From assembly GCF_023008405.1 (NCBI RefSeq), contig NZ_CP095376.1, positions 7,606,501 to 7,670,500 of the forward strand: 64,000 bases of DNA. Reading direction: 5' to 3'. Shown piece after piece: positions 38,717 through 47,404 of the stretch. Source of the stretch: Amycolatopsis sp. FBCC-B4732. Lineage in GTDB: Bacteria > Actinomycetota > Actinomycetes > Mycobacteriales > Pseudonocardiaceae. The notes under the pieces were generated by a model. The model was given only the letters and a program-made list of their open reading frames with translations. It was not told where the DNA came from and searched no databases. Position numbers and translations under genes: made by a program. Position 1 is the stretch's first letter. Every line of letters begins with the position of its first letter.

Positions 38717-39462
38717 GAGTACGACCTCCGCTGGTCCGGCGGCGGGATCTCCGCGCCCTTGTATTCGACCGGGATCCCGCCGAGCGGGTAGTCCTTGCGC
38801 TGGGGGTGGCCGTCCCAGTCGTCCGGCATCAGGATCCGGGTCAGCGCCGGGTGGCCGTCGTAGACGATGCCGAACATGTCCCAGGCCTCCCGCTCCTGCC
38901 AGTCGGCGGTCGGGTAGAGCCCGACCAGCGACGGCACGTGCGCGTCGTCGACGTCGAGGGTCACCTCGAGCCGGATCCGGCGGCGGTAGGTCAGGGACGT
39001 GAAGTGGTACACCGAGTGCAGCCGCTGCGGGACGTCGACGCCGTAGTCCACGCCGGACACCGAGGACAGCAGCTCGAAGCGGAGACCGCCGTCGTCGCGC
39101 AGCACCTTCGCGATCGCGGGCAGCTGCTCGCGGGCGACGTAGAAGGTGATCTCGCCGCGGTCGACCGTCGTCTGCAGGATCGCTTCGGCGGGGATCTTGT
39201 TGTCCGACAGCGCCGCGTAGAACTCGTCGGCGAACTGGTCGAACCAGCCGCCGTACGGGCGTTCGGCGGGCGCCGGGTTGTAGGCCGGGAGCCGGACACC
39301 GCCGTAGCCGGAGGTGTCGCCGGTGCCGTGGACGCCGAACATGCCCTGGCGTTCGCGGCCGGTGACGACGGGTTCGGCGGGGCGGGTGCCCGTCGGCTCG
39401 AGGCCGCCTTCGGGCCGGTCGGCGCTGGACTGCTCGTCGCCGGGTTGCGGGTTCTCAGTCAT
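38713..39462 (-). CDS. nuoC: NADH-quinone oxidoreductase subunit C
   Basis: The 249-residue 30-kDa-type subunit has the family signature [38 protein letters not shown]. About 75 N-terminal residues are a disordered, Glu/Pro/Thr-rich extension. It docks with NuoD and NuoB in the peripheral arm. The ATG follows the nuoB stop by four bases. Confidence 0.95.
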   Translation of the reverse strand: MTENPQPGDEQSSADRPEGGLEPTGTRPAEPVVTGRERQGMFGVHGTGDTSGYGGVRLPAYNPAPAERPYGGWFDQFADEFYAALSDNKIPAEAILQTTVDRGEITFYVAREQLPAIAKVLRDDGGLRFELLSSVSGVDYGVDVPQRLHSVYHFTSLTYRRRIRLEVTLDVDDAHVPSLVGLYPTADWQEREAWDMFGIVYDGHPALTRILMPDDWDGHPQRKDYPLGGIPVEYKGAEIPPPDQRRSYS

Positions 39463-39466
39463 CGCT

Positions 39467-40015
39467 CTACTTCTTCGCGTACTTGATCGACGACGCGACG
39501 AGCTCGGTGCGGGCCCCGCTGGCGGCGCGGATGGCGGCGCGGCGGGCGTTGATCGGCTCGTCCTGGATCTTGGCGTGCAGCTTGAGGATCGCGTCCAGCA
39601 GCATCTCCGGCCGCGGCGGGCAGCCGGGCAGGTACATGTCGACCGGCACGATGTGGTCGACGCCCTGGACCACGGCGTAGTTGTTGAACATGCCGCCGGA
39701 GGAGGCGCAGACGCCCATGGCGAGCACCCACTTGGGCTCGGCCATCTGGTCGTAGATCTGGCGCAGGACCGGCGCCATCTTCTGCGTGACCCGGCCGGCG
39801 ACGATCATCAGGTCGGCCTGCCGCGGCGTCGCGCTGAAGCGCTCCATGCCGAAGCGGGCGATGTCGTAGCGGGAACCGCCGACCGTCATCATCTCGATCG
39901 CGCAGCAGGCGAGCCCGAAGGTGGCCGGCCACATCGAGTTCTTCCGCGACCAGTTGACGAGACCTTCGAGGCTGGCCAGCAGGATGCCGTTGGGGAGTTT
40001 CTCTTCGAGGCCCAT
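39467..40015 (-). CDS. nuoB: NADH-quinone oxidoreductase subunit B
   Basis: The 182-residue subunit holds cluster N2, the electron donor to quinone. The Cys ligands appear as [21 protein letters not shown] and [12 protein letters not shown]. It starts four bases after the nuoA stop. Length and motifs are standard. Confidence 0.97.
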   Translation of the reverse strand: MGLEEKLPNGILLASLEGLVNWSRKNSMWPATFGLACCAIEMMTVGGSRYDIARFGMERFSATPRQADLMIVAGRVTQKMAPVLRQIYDQMAEPKWVLAMGVCASSGGMFNNYAVVQGVDHIVPVDMYLPGCPPRPEMLLDAILKLHAKIQDEPINARRAAIRAASGARTELVASSIKYAKK

Positions 40016-40019
40016 GGGT

Positions 40020-40439
40020 CTAGTTCCAATCCAGGCCGCCGCGCCGCCACACGTAGGCGTACGCGAAGCCGACCGTCGCGATGAACAGCAGGATCTCCAC
40101 CAGGCCGAACGTGCCCAGCGCGTCCGCCTGCACGGCGAACGGGTAGAGGAAGACCATCTCGATGTCGAACAGGATGAACAGCATCGCGGTGATGTAGTAG
40201 GCCACCGGCATCCGCCCGCCGCCGACGAGCGGCTGGGGCGAGGGCTCGATGCCGCACTCGTACGCGGAGAGCTTGGCCTTGTTGTAGCGGCTGGGGCCGA
40301 CGAGCGGGCCCAGCAGGACCGACAGCACGGCGAAACCGAGCGCCAGGACGAACAGGATCACGATGGGCAGGTAGGGCTTCAGGCTCGGGGCCTCTTGCGC
40401 CAGCTGCACCGTGTCGGTTCGGGTCAGCAACGTCAGCAC
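40020..40439 (-). CDS. nuoA: NADH-quinone oxidoreductase subunit A
   Basis: The 139-residue subunit has three helices and the signature [15 protein letters not shown] plus [22 protein letters not shown]. It is the first gene of the operon. The GTG start ([15 protein letters not shown]) is my choice: it gives the family length, but the AAAGGA stretch upstream is 13 or more bases away. The 24-codon longer frame has no similarity. Expression should follow the Rex-type operators about 150 bases upstream. Confidence 0.9.
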   Translation of the reverse strand: MLTLLTRTDTVQLAQEAPSLKPYLPIVILFVLALGFAVLSVLLGPLVGPSRYNKAKLSAYECGIEPSPQPLVGGGRMPVAYYITAMLFILFDIEMVFLYPFAVQADALGTFGLVEILLFIATVGFAYAYVWRRGGLDWN

Positions 40440-40579
40440 GGGGTCTTCGCCATCCTTTCCGCGCCGATGCGGTTGTGCTTGTGGTGGGGAACCGCTTGGC
40501 CTCGTCGGCACCCTAAGGGACCTGGGTCACACCGCCGAGGGTCAGGGTCTCCTTACGGCCCGTGGCTGGACCTCAAGGT

Positions 40580-40601
40580 GCTTGTGAAATAGTTCACAAG
40601 C
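40580..40601 (-). promoter_or_regulatory. Rex-type operator 1 upstream of nuo
   Basis: A perfect inverted repeat has arms GCTTGTGAA and TTCACAAGC around ATAG. The core TTGTGAA-N4-TTCACAA matches the Rex redox-repressor consensus as I remember it from Streptomyces, where Rex represses nuo and cyd. Rex releases DNA when NADH is high. Confidence 0.85.
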
Positions 40602-40614
40602 CACTCGTCGTGGA

Positions 40615-40630
40615 TGTGAAGGGATTCACA
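40615..40630 (-). promoter_or_regulatory. Rex-type operator 2 upstream of nuo
   Basis: The arms TGTGAA and TTCACA surround GGGA. Its centre is 32 bases from that of operator 1, about three helical turns, so two Rex dimers would sit on the same face of the DNA. Confidence 0.8.
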
Positions 40631-40642
40631 AAGCATGGGGGG

Positions 40643-40672
40643 AGTCTAGGACGCGACTCACACTCTTGTCCC
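40643..40672 (-). promoter_or_regulatory. Candidate nuo operon promoter
   Basis: Leftward GGGACA, an 18-base spacer and TAGACT would start transcription near 40636, immediately before both Rex sites. The -35 is weak (four of six), so this is tentative. Confidence 0.35.
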
Positions 40673-40869
40673 TAGGCCCCCGTGTTATAAGGGTGCCCTA
40701 AGTTCCGGCGCCATCGTTGTCACGGCGCGATGACGACGGCCGCGCGACCTGCGTGAAGGTGTCGCAAGATCGTTCCGTGGTCGGACAAAACGGACATCGA
40801 GGTGTGAGCTATCCCACTGGCCGCACGGCCAACTTGCTACGCCACTCGTGTGTCCGCGCGCGCAAAGGC

Positions 40870-40893
40870 CGGCACTTTCACGTGAAAGTGCCG
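40870..40893. repeat. 24-base perfect palindrome, copy 1
   Basis: It is perfectly self-complementary around CACGTG, with core GCACTTTCACGTGAAAGTGC and CG/CG ends. It lies beyond the menJ stop and could act as a terminator hairpin for menJ or as a protein site. Confidence 0.8.
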
Positions 40894-40902
40894 ACCGGGG
40901 GG

Positions 40903-40926
40903 CCGCACTTTCACGTGAAAGTGCGG
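40903..40926. repeat. 24-base perfect palindrome, copy 2
   Basis: It has the same 20-base core as copy 1 with CC/GG ends; the centres are 33 bases apart. It begins 13 bases after the menJ stop reading leftward. It probably belongs to a dispersed intergenic family. Confidence 0.8.
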
Positions 40927-40938
40927 GGTTGGCCGGGG

Positions 40939-42225
40939 TCAGCGCGGGGAGGGAGCAGCCTTCGCGAGGGCCGAGATCAGGCGGTCGACGCCGTCGCCGC
41001 CCTTGGCGTCGTAGCAGCCGGACAAGCCCTTGTAGACCAGCGGCAGGAGCTTGTTGATGCGCAGCCCGTACTTGGTGCAGGCGTGCATGATCTTCGGCTT
41101 GCCGATGATCTTCGCGAACACGTTGCCCAGCTGGTAGTAGCCGCCCATCAGCTCCCGCACCGCGCGCGGGTACGCCTCCAGCGCCCGCTCCCGCGAAGGC
41201 CCTTCGCGCCGCGCAAGCGCTTGCACGACGACCTCCGCCGCGATCTGCGCGGACTCCATCGCCGCCGAGATGCCCTCGCCGTTGAACGGGCTGACCATGC
41301 CGCCCGCGTCGCCGAGCAGCAGCAGGCCGTCGCGGTAGTGCGGGGTGCGGTTGAAGCCCATCGGGAGGCCGGCCCCGCCGACCTTGCCGATCGCGTTCTC
41401 CTCGCGGTAGCCCCACTCCTCCGGCGTCCCGTCGAGCCACTGGCGCAGCAGCGCGCGGTAGTCGGTGTTCCGGAACGAGGCCGACGTCGAGAGCATGCCG
41501 AGGCCGACGTTGACCGTGCCGTCGCCGAGCGGGAACGCCCAGCCGTAGCCCGGCAGCAGCTTCGGGTCGCGCGGGTCGGACTTGTCCCACAGCTCGAGGT
41601 GGCCCTCGATGAACGGGTCGTCGTGGCGCGGGCTCTTGTAGTACTGGCGCACCGCGACGCCCATCGGGCGCTTCTCGTTCTTCTGGATGCCGACGCTCAG
41701 CGCGAGCCGCGCGGAGACGCCGTCGCAGGCCAGGACGAGCGGCGCGTAGTACTTCACCGGCGTCCGCTCCGGGCCGACCTTCGCCTCGACGCCGACCACG
41801 CGCCCGGTCGCGTTCGTGATCGCGCCGGTGACGGTGGTGCGCTCGTACAGCCGCGCGCCCGCCTTCACCGCGAGCTTCGCGAGAAGGTCGTCGAAGTCGT
41901 GGCGGGTGCGGGAAACGCCGTACGGCGGGTAGCTCGTCAGGTCCGGCCAGTCGAGTTCCAGCGTGAGGTCGCCGGTGAGGATCCGCAGGCCGCGGCTGTG
42001 CACCCAGCCCGCGTCCTCGCTGGTGTCGATGCCGAGGTCGATCAGCTGCTTGACGCCGCGCGGGGTCAGGCCGTCGCCGCAGACCTTCTCGCGCGGGAAT
42101 TCGGTCTTCTCCAGCAGCAGGACGTCGACCCCCGACCGGGCGAGGTAGGTCGCGACGGTGGACCCGGCCGGTCCGGCGCCGACGACGATGACTTCGGCGT
42201 CCTGGTCAGGGCTACGACGGCTCAT
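40939..42225 (-). CDS. menJ: Geranylgeranyl reductase family flavoprotein, menaquinone reductase MenJ-like
   Basis: The 428-residue FAD-dependent oxidoreductase has the dinucleotide motif VIVVGAGPAGSTVATYLARSG. It also has FPREKVCGDGLTPRGVKQL and the second FAD motif LLLLGDAGGMVSPFNGEGISAAMES. In mycobacteria MenJ saturates one isoprene unit of the menaquinone tail, giving MK-9(II-H2). Placement ten bases after menG, in a locus with other men genes, supports that role over archaeal-type lipid reduction. The start ATG is standard. Expect peripheral membrane association. Confidence 0.85.
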   Translation of the reverse strand: MSRRSPDQDAEVIVVGAGPAGSTVATYLARSGVDVLLLEKTEFPREKVCGDGLTPRGVKQLIDLGIDTSEDAGWVHSRGLRILTGDLTLELDWPDLTSYPPYGVSRTRHDFDDLLAKLAVKAGARLYERTTVTGAITNATGRVVGVEAKVGPERTPVKYYAPLVLACDGVSARLALSVGIQKNEKRPMGVAVRQYYKSPRHDDPFIEGHLELWDKSDPRDPKLLPGYGWAFPLGDGTVNVGLGMLSTSASFRNTDYRALLRQWLDGTPEEWGYREENAIGKVGGAGLPMGFNRTPHYRDGLLLLGDAGGMVSPFNGEGISAAMESAQIAAEVVVQALARREGPSRERALEAYPRAVRELMGGYYQLGNVFAKIIGKPKIMHACTKYGLRINKLLPLVYKGLSGCYDAKGGDGVDRLISALAKAAPSPR

Positions 42226-42235
42226 AGACGCGAGT

Positions 42236-42925
42236 TTAGGCAGGCTTTCGCGCGCGGTGGATCGCCACGACGCCGAATGTGAGGTTCAACCACTCGACGT
42301 CGGCCCAGCCGGCGCTCGCGATGATCTCGCCGAGCGTGCGCTGGTCCGGCCAGGCCAGCATCGATTCGGCCAGGTAGGAGTAGGCCTCCGGGTTCGACGA
42401 CGTCCGCTTGCCGACCCAGGTGAGCAGCTTGAGCATGAACCGCCGGTGGATGAACCGGATCGGGGCGAACGGCGGGGTCGAGACCTCGCAGATCACCAGG
42501 CGGCCGCCCGGCTTGACCACGCGGGCGATCTCGGTGAGCGCGGCCTTCGTGTCGACGAAGTTGCGCAGCGCGAGGGAAATCGTCACGGCGTCGAAGCTGT
42601 CGTCGGCGAAGGGCAGGTTGAGCGCGTCCGCCGCGACCATCGGCACCTTGCGGTGCAGCCCGGCGCGCAGCATGCCGAAGGAGAAGTCCGCGGCCAGGCA
42701 CCAGGCGCCACCGCGGGCGTACTCGACGGTGGACACCCCGGTGCCGGCGGCCAGGTCCAGGACCTTCTCGCCGCGGCGGGCGTCGAGCACGCGGGCGGTG
42801 GTGGTGCGCCAGCGCCGGTCGAAGCCGAAGGTCATGAACGAGTTCGCCCGGTCGTACCCGTCCGCGACGCCGTCGAACATGGCGGCGACTTCGTGCGGGT
42901 TCTTGTCCAGGCTTGCGCGTGACAT
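42236..42925 (-). CDS. menG: Demethylmenaquinone methyltransferase
   Basis: The 229-residue SAM-dependent methyltransferase of the UbiE/MenG family has [24 protein letters not shown], motif [17 protein letters not shown], and [22 protein letters not shown]. It performs the last ring methylation of menaquinone. It overlaps nothing but lies nine bases after the preceding membrane protein stop. A TAATCT -10-like element six bases before the ATG suggests a leaderless message from an internal promoter. Confidence 0.93.
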   Translation of the reverse strand: MSRASLDKNPHEVAAMFDGVADGYDRANSFMTFGFDRRWRTTTARVLDARRGEKVLDLAAGTGVSTVEYARGGAWCLAADFSFGMLRAGLHRKVPMVAADALNLPFADDSFDAVTISLALRNFVDTKAALTEIARVVKPGGRLVICEVSTPPFAPIRFIHRRFMLKLLTWVGKRTSSNPEAYSYLAESMLAWPDQRTLGEIIASAGWADVEWLNLTFGVVAIHRARKPA

Positions 42926-42934
42926 GACTTGAGA

Positions 42935-43480
42935 TTAGTCGCGGGGCTTGGTGAAGCTCGCGAGCACCAGCCAGATGAGCCCGCCGAAGCGTCCGACCGG
43001 GATCAGCGGGTAGAGGACGTCGGTCAGCATGCCGAGCGCCGAAAGCCCGGCCAGCCCGGCGACGACGTAGCCGGTGATCTCCAGCCACCTCGGTGTCGTC
43101 CGGGCGACCGCCGCGATGAGCAGCGCGAGGGGCACGGCGAAGCCGAACGCGCCCGCCGCGAAGGCCAGCGACGTGAACGGGCGGGCGAAGTCCGGGTTCT
43201 GCGCGGCGGTCCAGGTGGCGAGGCCGCTCAGCAGGAGCGAGCCGGACGCGAGCAGGCCGCCCGCGTAGCCGAGCTTCGGCGGTCTGGCGGCCGCCGTCCA
43301 GACCGAGAGGGACAAGCCGGCGCCGAAGACGACCAGGGCCAGCAGCTGGACGAGCCCCTGGTGCGCGGCGTCGTAGGCGGCAACCTCGGCCGCGGACGAG
43401 TCCGGGCGGGTGCCGGTGGCGCCGAGGACTCCCCCGGCGACGGTGAACAGGCCGTAAGCGATGACCGAAATTCGTTTCAT
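42935..43480 (-). CDS. Six-helix membrane protein of unknown function, MarR-linked
   Basis: The 181-residue integral membrane protein has about six predicted helices (ISVIAYGLFTVAGGVLGA; GLVQLLALVVFGAGLSL; GGLLASGSLLLSGLATW; SLAFAAGAFGFAVPLALLIAAVA; ITGYVVAGLAGLSALGMLTDV; FGGLIWLVLASF). I recognise no transport or catalytic motif. The ATG is chosen because it is the natural membrane-protein start; a longer frame begins inside the operator. It is divergent from a MarR regulator across a palindromic operator and precedes menG, so derepression might also raise menG and menJ. Confidence 0.65.
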   Translation of the reverse strand: MKRISVIAYGLFTVAGGVLGATGTRPDSSAAEVAAYDAAHQGLVQLLALVVFGAGLSLSVWTAAARPPKLGYAGGLLASGSLLLSGLATWTAAQNPDFARPFTSLAFAAGAFGFAVPLALLIAAVARTTPRWLEITGYVVAGLAGLSALGMLTDVLYPLIPVGRFGGLIWLVLASFTKPRD

Positions 43481-43488
43481 GACATAAA

Positions 43489-43508
43489 CGATTACACTGG
43501 TGTAATCG
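43489..43508. promoter_or_regulatory. MarR-type operator between divergent genes
   Basis: The perfect inverted repeat CGATTACAC-TG-GTGTAATCG sits eight bases from the membrane protein ATG and 25 from the marR ATG. AT-rich half-sites in a GC-rich genome and the 20-base size fit a MarR dimer site that controls both genes. Confidence 0.8.
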
Positions 43509-43533
43509 ATTGTCAACGGCTACCGTCCCGGGC

Positions 43534-43986
43534 ATGAACGGTTTCGGCAGCGCGTTCCTGCTGGCCCAGGTGGGCGCGCACGCGGCGCAGCGGTTCGCCG
43601 AGCGGATCGGCGAGCTGGACCTGACGCCGCCGCAAGTCGGGCTGTTGCGGCTGGTCGCGACGCGGCCGGGGCAGAGCCAGCAGGCGATCGCGGCCCAGCT
43701 CAGCACCCAGCCGACCCGGCTCGTCGCGCTGGTCGACGGCCTGGAGAAGCGCGGCCTGATCGAGCGCCGCCGCAACCCGGAGGACCGGCGGCTCTACGCG
43801 CTGGAGCTGAGCGAGGACGGCCGCGCGTTCATGGGCCGCGTCGCCCAGGCCGCGGCCGCCCACGACCGCGCGCTCACCGAGGGGTTGTCGGACGACGAGC
43901 GCTCGACCCTCCACGCCCTCCTGACCAAGATCGCCACCGACCAGGGCCTCACCCCCGGCGTCCACCCCGGCTACGGAAAGCCGTGA
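43534..43986 (+). CDS. MarR family transcriptional regulator
   Basis: The 150-residue winged-helix protein has dimerisation helices at both ends, the recognition region QQAIAAQLSTQPTRLVALVDGLEKRGLIERRRNPEDRRLYALELSEDG and the classic wing DRR. It likely represses itself and the divergent membrane protein until a ligand binds. ATG is preferred over an in-frame TTG eight codons upstream that would overlap the operator. It converges on a glycosyltransferase gene with three bases between stops. Confidence 0.88.
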   Translation: MNGFGSAFLLAQVGAHAAQRFAERIGELDLTPPQVGLLRLVATRPGQSQQAIAAQLSTQPTRLVALVDGLEKRGLIERRRNPEDRRLYALELSEDGRAFMGRVAQAAAAHDRALTEGLSDDERSTLHALLTKIATDQGLTPGVHPGYGKP

Positions 43987-43989
43987 AGC

Positions 43990-45093
43990 TCAGCGGAAGG
44001 TGGCCAGCATCCCGGCCACCGCGGCGGGCCAGGTGAACTGCTCCGCCCGGGCGCGGGCCGCCGCGCGGCGCAGGTCTTCGGGGCTGTCCAGGAGGTGCGT
44101 CACGGCGGTGGCGAACGCCGGCGCGTGGTCGTCCACCGCCGCACCGCAGCCCGGGCGCACGATCTCCCGCAACGCCGAGGACGCCGACACCACCACCGGC
44201 GTCCCGGACGCCAGCGCCTCCAGCGCGGCCAGCCCGAACGTCTCGTGCGGACCGGGCGCCAGGGAAACGTCCGCGCTGGCCAGCAGCCGGGCGACGTCGC
44301 CGCGGCCGGACAGGAAGCCCAGGAACGTCACCGGCAGCCCGCGCGCCCGGCGTTCCAGCGCGCGGCGGCGAGGGCCGTCGCCCGCCACCACCAGGCGCAC
44401 GCGGGCGCCCGCCTCCGTCAACTCCGCGACGGTGTCCACGCTGCGCTCCACGTGCTTCTCCGGCGACAGCCGTCCACAGTGGACGAGCAGGGCGTCCGCT
44501 CCCCCGGCGAGGTCGGTGCGCCAGCCGTCGTCGCGCATGGCGGGCCGGAACGTCGCGAGGTCGACGCCGAGGGGCACGCGGTGGACGTTCGGGGCGGCGA
44601 TCCGGTCGAACTCCGCGCGCGCGAACGCCGTCGTGCAGACGACCGCGTCGTAGCTCGCGGCCATCCGCCGGTTCGCGACGTCGGCGACGCGGCGCGCGAC
44701 CGGCTCGGGCAGCAGGAACTGCTCCAGCAGCCGGTCGAGGCGCTCGTGCGAGATGACCGTGCTGGGGACGCCGTGGCGCCGCGCCCAGCCACCCATCCCG
44801 CGCAGCGTCAGCCGGTCCGACACCTCCAGCCGGTCCGGCTCGAGTCTTCGCAGGACCGCGCGGACGCGGTGCGGGTCGACCGCGCGGTAGCCGCCGGTGC
44901 CCGGGATCTTGGGCGCAGGTAAGGAAAACCGGCGGACACCGGTCGGCAGGACTTCGTCGGCGTACCGCGTGCCGGGCACCACGAGCGTCACCTCGTGGCC
45001 GCTCGCGACGTACCCCGCGCCGAGGTGGTGCAGCGCCGTGCGGAGGCCGCCCGAGCGCGGCCCGTAGAAGTTCGCGAGCTGGACGATGTGCAT
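43990..45093 (-). CDS. GT4 glycosyltransferase
   Basis: The 367-residue GT-B enzyme starts MHIVQLANFYGPRSGGLRTALHHL. It has a donor-domain signature VHCGRLSPEKHVERSVD and the E-x7-E motif in GPHETFGLAALEALASGTPVV. It resembles mannosyltransferases of the PimB/MgtA type acting on lipid glycans at the membrane, but acceptor and donor are not readable. The ATG lies one base after the stop of the upstream homologue, so the pair is an operon. The longer frame upstream is antisense noise. Confidence 0.85.
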   Translation of the reverse strand: MHIVQLANFYGPRSGGLRTALHHLGAGYVASGHEVTLVVPGTRYADEVLPTGVRRFSLPAPKIPGTGGYRAVDPHRVRAVLRRLEPDRLEVSDRLTLRGMGGWARRHGVPSTVISHERLDRLLEQFLLPEPVARRVADVANRRMAASYDAVVCTTAFARAEFDRIAAPNVHRVPLGVDLATFRPAMRDDGWRTDLAGGADALLVHCGRLSPEKHVERSVDTVAELTEAGARVRLVVAGDGPRRRALERRARGLPVTFLGFLSGRGDVARLLASADVSLAPGPHETFGLAALEALASGTPVVVSASSALREIVRPGCGAAVDDHAPAFATAVTHLLDSPEDLRRAAARARAEQFTWPAAVAGMLATFR

Positions 45094-45094
45094 G

Positions 45095-46213
45095 TCAGGC
45101 CGCGCGGACGGCCCGGCCCCGCACGGCTTCGTAGTGCCCGAGCAGCTCGTGGCAGACGGCGGGCCAGGTCCGGCCGAGCACCACCTTGCGCGCCTTCTCG
45201 CCGAGCCGCTCCCGCAGCGCCGCGTCGCGCAGGGCGTCGACCTTCTCGACCAGCGCCGGGCCGAACTGCTCGCGGTCCGCGGGCAGCAGGTAGCCGGTGC
45301 GGCCGGGCAGGACGAGGTCCTTCGGGCCGCCCGCGTCCGGGGCGAGCACGGGCAGCCCGGACGCCATCGCCTCCTGCACCGCCTGGCAGAACGTCTCGTG
45401 CGGTCCGGTGTGGACGAAGACGTCGAGACTCGCGTACGCCCTGGAAAGCTCTTCGCCGTACTTCGCGCCGAGGAACGCCGCGCCGGGCAGCTGTGCCTTG
45501 AGGCTCTCGAGTTGGGGCCCGTCGCCGACGACGACCACGCGGATCCCGGGCACCCCGGCCAGCGCGGCCAGCCGGTCGACCTCCTTTTCCGGCGCCAGCC
45601 TGCCGACGAACCCGACGAGCAGCTCGCCGTCCGGCGCCAGCTCGGCCCGCAGCGCCGCGTCGGCGTGCTCCGGGGAGAACCGCTCGATGTCGACGCCCCG
45701 CGCCCACCGGTGCACCCGCGGGACGCCGTGCAGCTCCAGCTGCGCGACCGAGTCGCTGGACGGCGCGAGGGTCCGGTCGGCACGCGAGTGCAGCCGCCGC
45801 ACCCAGCGCCACGCGGCGCGGGCGGCGATGCCGAAGCCGTACGCGGCGGCGAACCCGGCGATGTCGGTCTGGTAGACGGCGATCGACGGCACCCGCAGCC
45901 GCCGCGCCGCCGCGAGCCCGCGCGCGCCGACGACGAATGGCGACGCCAGGTGCACGACGTCGGGCCCGAACGCGGCCAGCGCGTTCAGCACCGTGCGCGT
46001 CGGCAGGCCGATCGGGAGGGAGTTCACGCCGGGGAAGTCCAGCGCGGGGATCCGGACGACCGGAGCGCCGCGGTAGGAGTCCGGGCCGGGGCCGGGGGCG
46101 ATGATCAGCACGTCGTGGGCGCGTTCGCGCAGGTGCTCGACGACCCGCAGGACGGAGTTGGTCACGCCGTTCACCTGGGGCAGGAAACTTTCGGTGACTA
46201 TGGCGACTCGCAC
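45095..46213 (-). CDS. GT4 glycosyltransferase, MgtA-like
   Basis: The 372-residue enzyme reads [35 protein letters not shown]. It continues with [37 protein letters not shown] and [23 protein letters not shown]. These match the GDP-mannose-dependent alpha-mannosyltransferases I recall as MgtA (Rv0557), encoded next to menG in mycobacteria. The likely role is mannosylation of a glycolipid. It is the first gene of a two-gene operon and is divergent from the inositol phosphatase family gene. Confidence 0.82.
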   Translation of the reverse strand: MRVAIVTESFLPQVNGVTNSVLRVVEHLRERAHDVLIIAPGPGPDSYRGAPVVRIPALDFPGVNSLPIGLPTRTVLNALAAFGPDVVHLASPFVVGARGLAAARRLRVPSIAVYQTDIAGFAAAYGFGIAARAAWRWVRRLHSRADRTLAPSSDSVAQLELHGVPRVHRWARGVDIERFSPEHADAALRAELAPDGELLVGFVGRLAPEKEVDRLAALAGVPGIRVVVVGDGPQLESLKAQLPGAAFLGAKYGEELSRAYASLDVFVHTGPHETFCQAVQEAMASGLPVLAPDAGGPKDLVLPGRTGYLLPADREQFGPALVEKVDALRDAALRERLGEKARKVVLGRTWPAVCHELLGHYEAVRGRAVRAA

Positions 46214-46342
46214 GTCTTGGACGATCGCACCCGATACTGGCGACCGCGTGACACGGCGGCCAACGCTGCCGGAACAGATCGGCTACGACATGTCATCTCA
46301 AGGTCGTGTCCCGGAAACCAGGGTGACCCAGACTAAGCAGGC

Positions 46343-47179
46343 ATGACCCTCTTGTCCTCCCGGCCGCCGCGGCCCGTCGAGCCCGGCCTGCTGTCGAGGG
46401 CGCTCGAAGTGGCCGGACGGCTGGCCAACGACGCCACCGACGTGATCACCGCGACCGCCGGCCGCGGCGCCCACCCGTCGACGCTGGACTCGCCCTTCGA
46501 CTGGGTCACCGACACCGACCGAATCCTGGAGCGCCACACGCGGCGCGTCCTGACGGCGGAGTTCCCGGGCATCCCGGTGGTCGGCCACGAGTTCGGCGCC
46601 GACCACGGCGCGGACGTCGCCGAGTACCGCTGGGTGGTCGACTCGGTGGACGGAACGGCGAACTACGTGGCCGGCGTGCCCTGGTGCGCGTACAGCCTGG
46701 CGCTGGTGGACGCGGCGGGCCCGGTGGTGGGCGTGGTGGCGGACCCGTACCGAGCCCAGATCTACGCCGCGGCGCGCGGCCGAGGGGCCCGCGCGAACGG
46801 CAAACCGGTCCGGCTGACGGACCGCTGCGTGACGGCGGGCGCCCTGGTCTGCACGGAGTTCGCCCGGCGCGGCCCGTGGCCGGGGATGGGCGGCTTCATC
46901 GAGCGCGCGGCGGCGGCCCACGCGGGAGTCCGGGTGCTGGGGTCGGCGGCGTTGTCGATCGCGCAGGTGGCGCTGGGGCACGCGGCCGCGGCGGTGCTGC
47001 ACAGCTACCACGAGTGGGACGTCGCGGGCTCGGTGGCGATGGCCATCGAGGCGGGCGCGGTGGTGCTGGACAAGCACGGCGAGGACACGGCGCTGCCGAC
47101 GGACGGACTCCTGGTGGCGGCACCGGGGGTAGCGGACGAGGTGCTGGGCTGGTGGCAGGAGACGGCGCACGCGGGGTGA
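46343..47179 (+). CDS. Inositol monophosphatase family protein
   Basis: The 278-residue Mg-dependent phosphatase family member has HEFGADHG (metal ligand Glu), WVVDSVDGTANYVAGVP (the D-x-x-D-G-T metal motif) and the C-terminal SYHEWDVAGSVAMAIEAG. Substrates could be inositol phosphate, histidinol phosphate or a related phosphate ester. The divergent mannosyltransferases make a role in phosphoinositol glycolipid synthesis attractive but unproven. The ATG is close to a possible -10 (TAAGCA), so it may be leaderless. Confidence 0.85.
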   Translation: MTLLSSRPPRPVEPGLLSRALEVAGRLANDATDVITATAGRGAHPSTLDSPFDWVTDTDRILERHTRRVLTAEFPGIPVVGHEFGADHGADVAEYRWVVDSVDGTANYVAGVPWCAYSLALVDAAGPVVGVVADPYRAQIYAAARGRGARANGKPVRLTDRCVTAGALVCTEFARRGPWPGMGGFIERAAAAHAGVRVLGSAALSIAQVALGHAAAAVLHSYHEWDVAGSVAMAIEAGAVVLDKHGEDTALPTDGLLVAAPGVADEVLGWWQETAHAG

Positions 47180-47404
47180 GGTCTTCGCACCCCGGGAGGC
47201 CGCCGAGCCGCCGGAGACGCGCACGCAGGTTGAGTTCGCTCAGCACCGACAGCCAGCGGACCGCCCTGGACCTCCCCCGCCCCTCGTCCCAGCCGCGGTC
47301 TCCGGTGTTGAACAATCAAGAGGCGAGGAGCGGAAGACACCAGAACGAGGGCTGAGCCGGCGCACCAGGCCAAAACGGCTTGCGCCCCCCGCCACGATCA
47401 AGCC

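Larger units (their letters stand above)
40440..40938. other. Regulatory region between nuoA and menJ
   Basis: This 499-base gap holds the nuoA leader, two Rex-type operators, a candidate promoter, and two near-identical 24-base palindromes close to the menJ end. The stretch 40440-40575 and the block 40690-40865 show no convincing ORF or RNA. Short CCCTAAGGG/GTGCCCTAAG segments at 40511 and 40693 may be related but are not clear repeats. Confidence 0.7.

Noticed and set aside
40684..40700. TTATAAGGG as a rightward promoter in the nuo-menJ gap
   Set aside because: No rightward gene follows, and the nearest genes on both sides are leftward.
43510..43533. TTG start for the MarR gene
   Set aside because: It would place the start against the operator and add residues outside the family; the ATG at 43534 gives the normal N-terminus.
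47180..47404. Gene remnant between the inositol phosphatase and the acetyltransferase
   Set aside because: A leftward frame (WLSVLSELNLRARLRRLGG) looks vaguely helical but has no start context or recognised family; I see no supportable feature in this 225-base gap.
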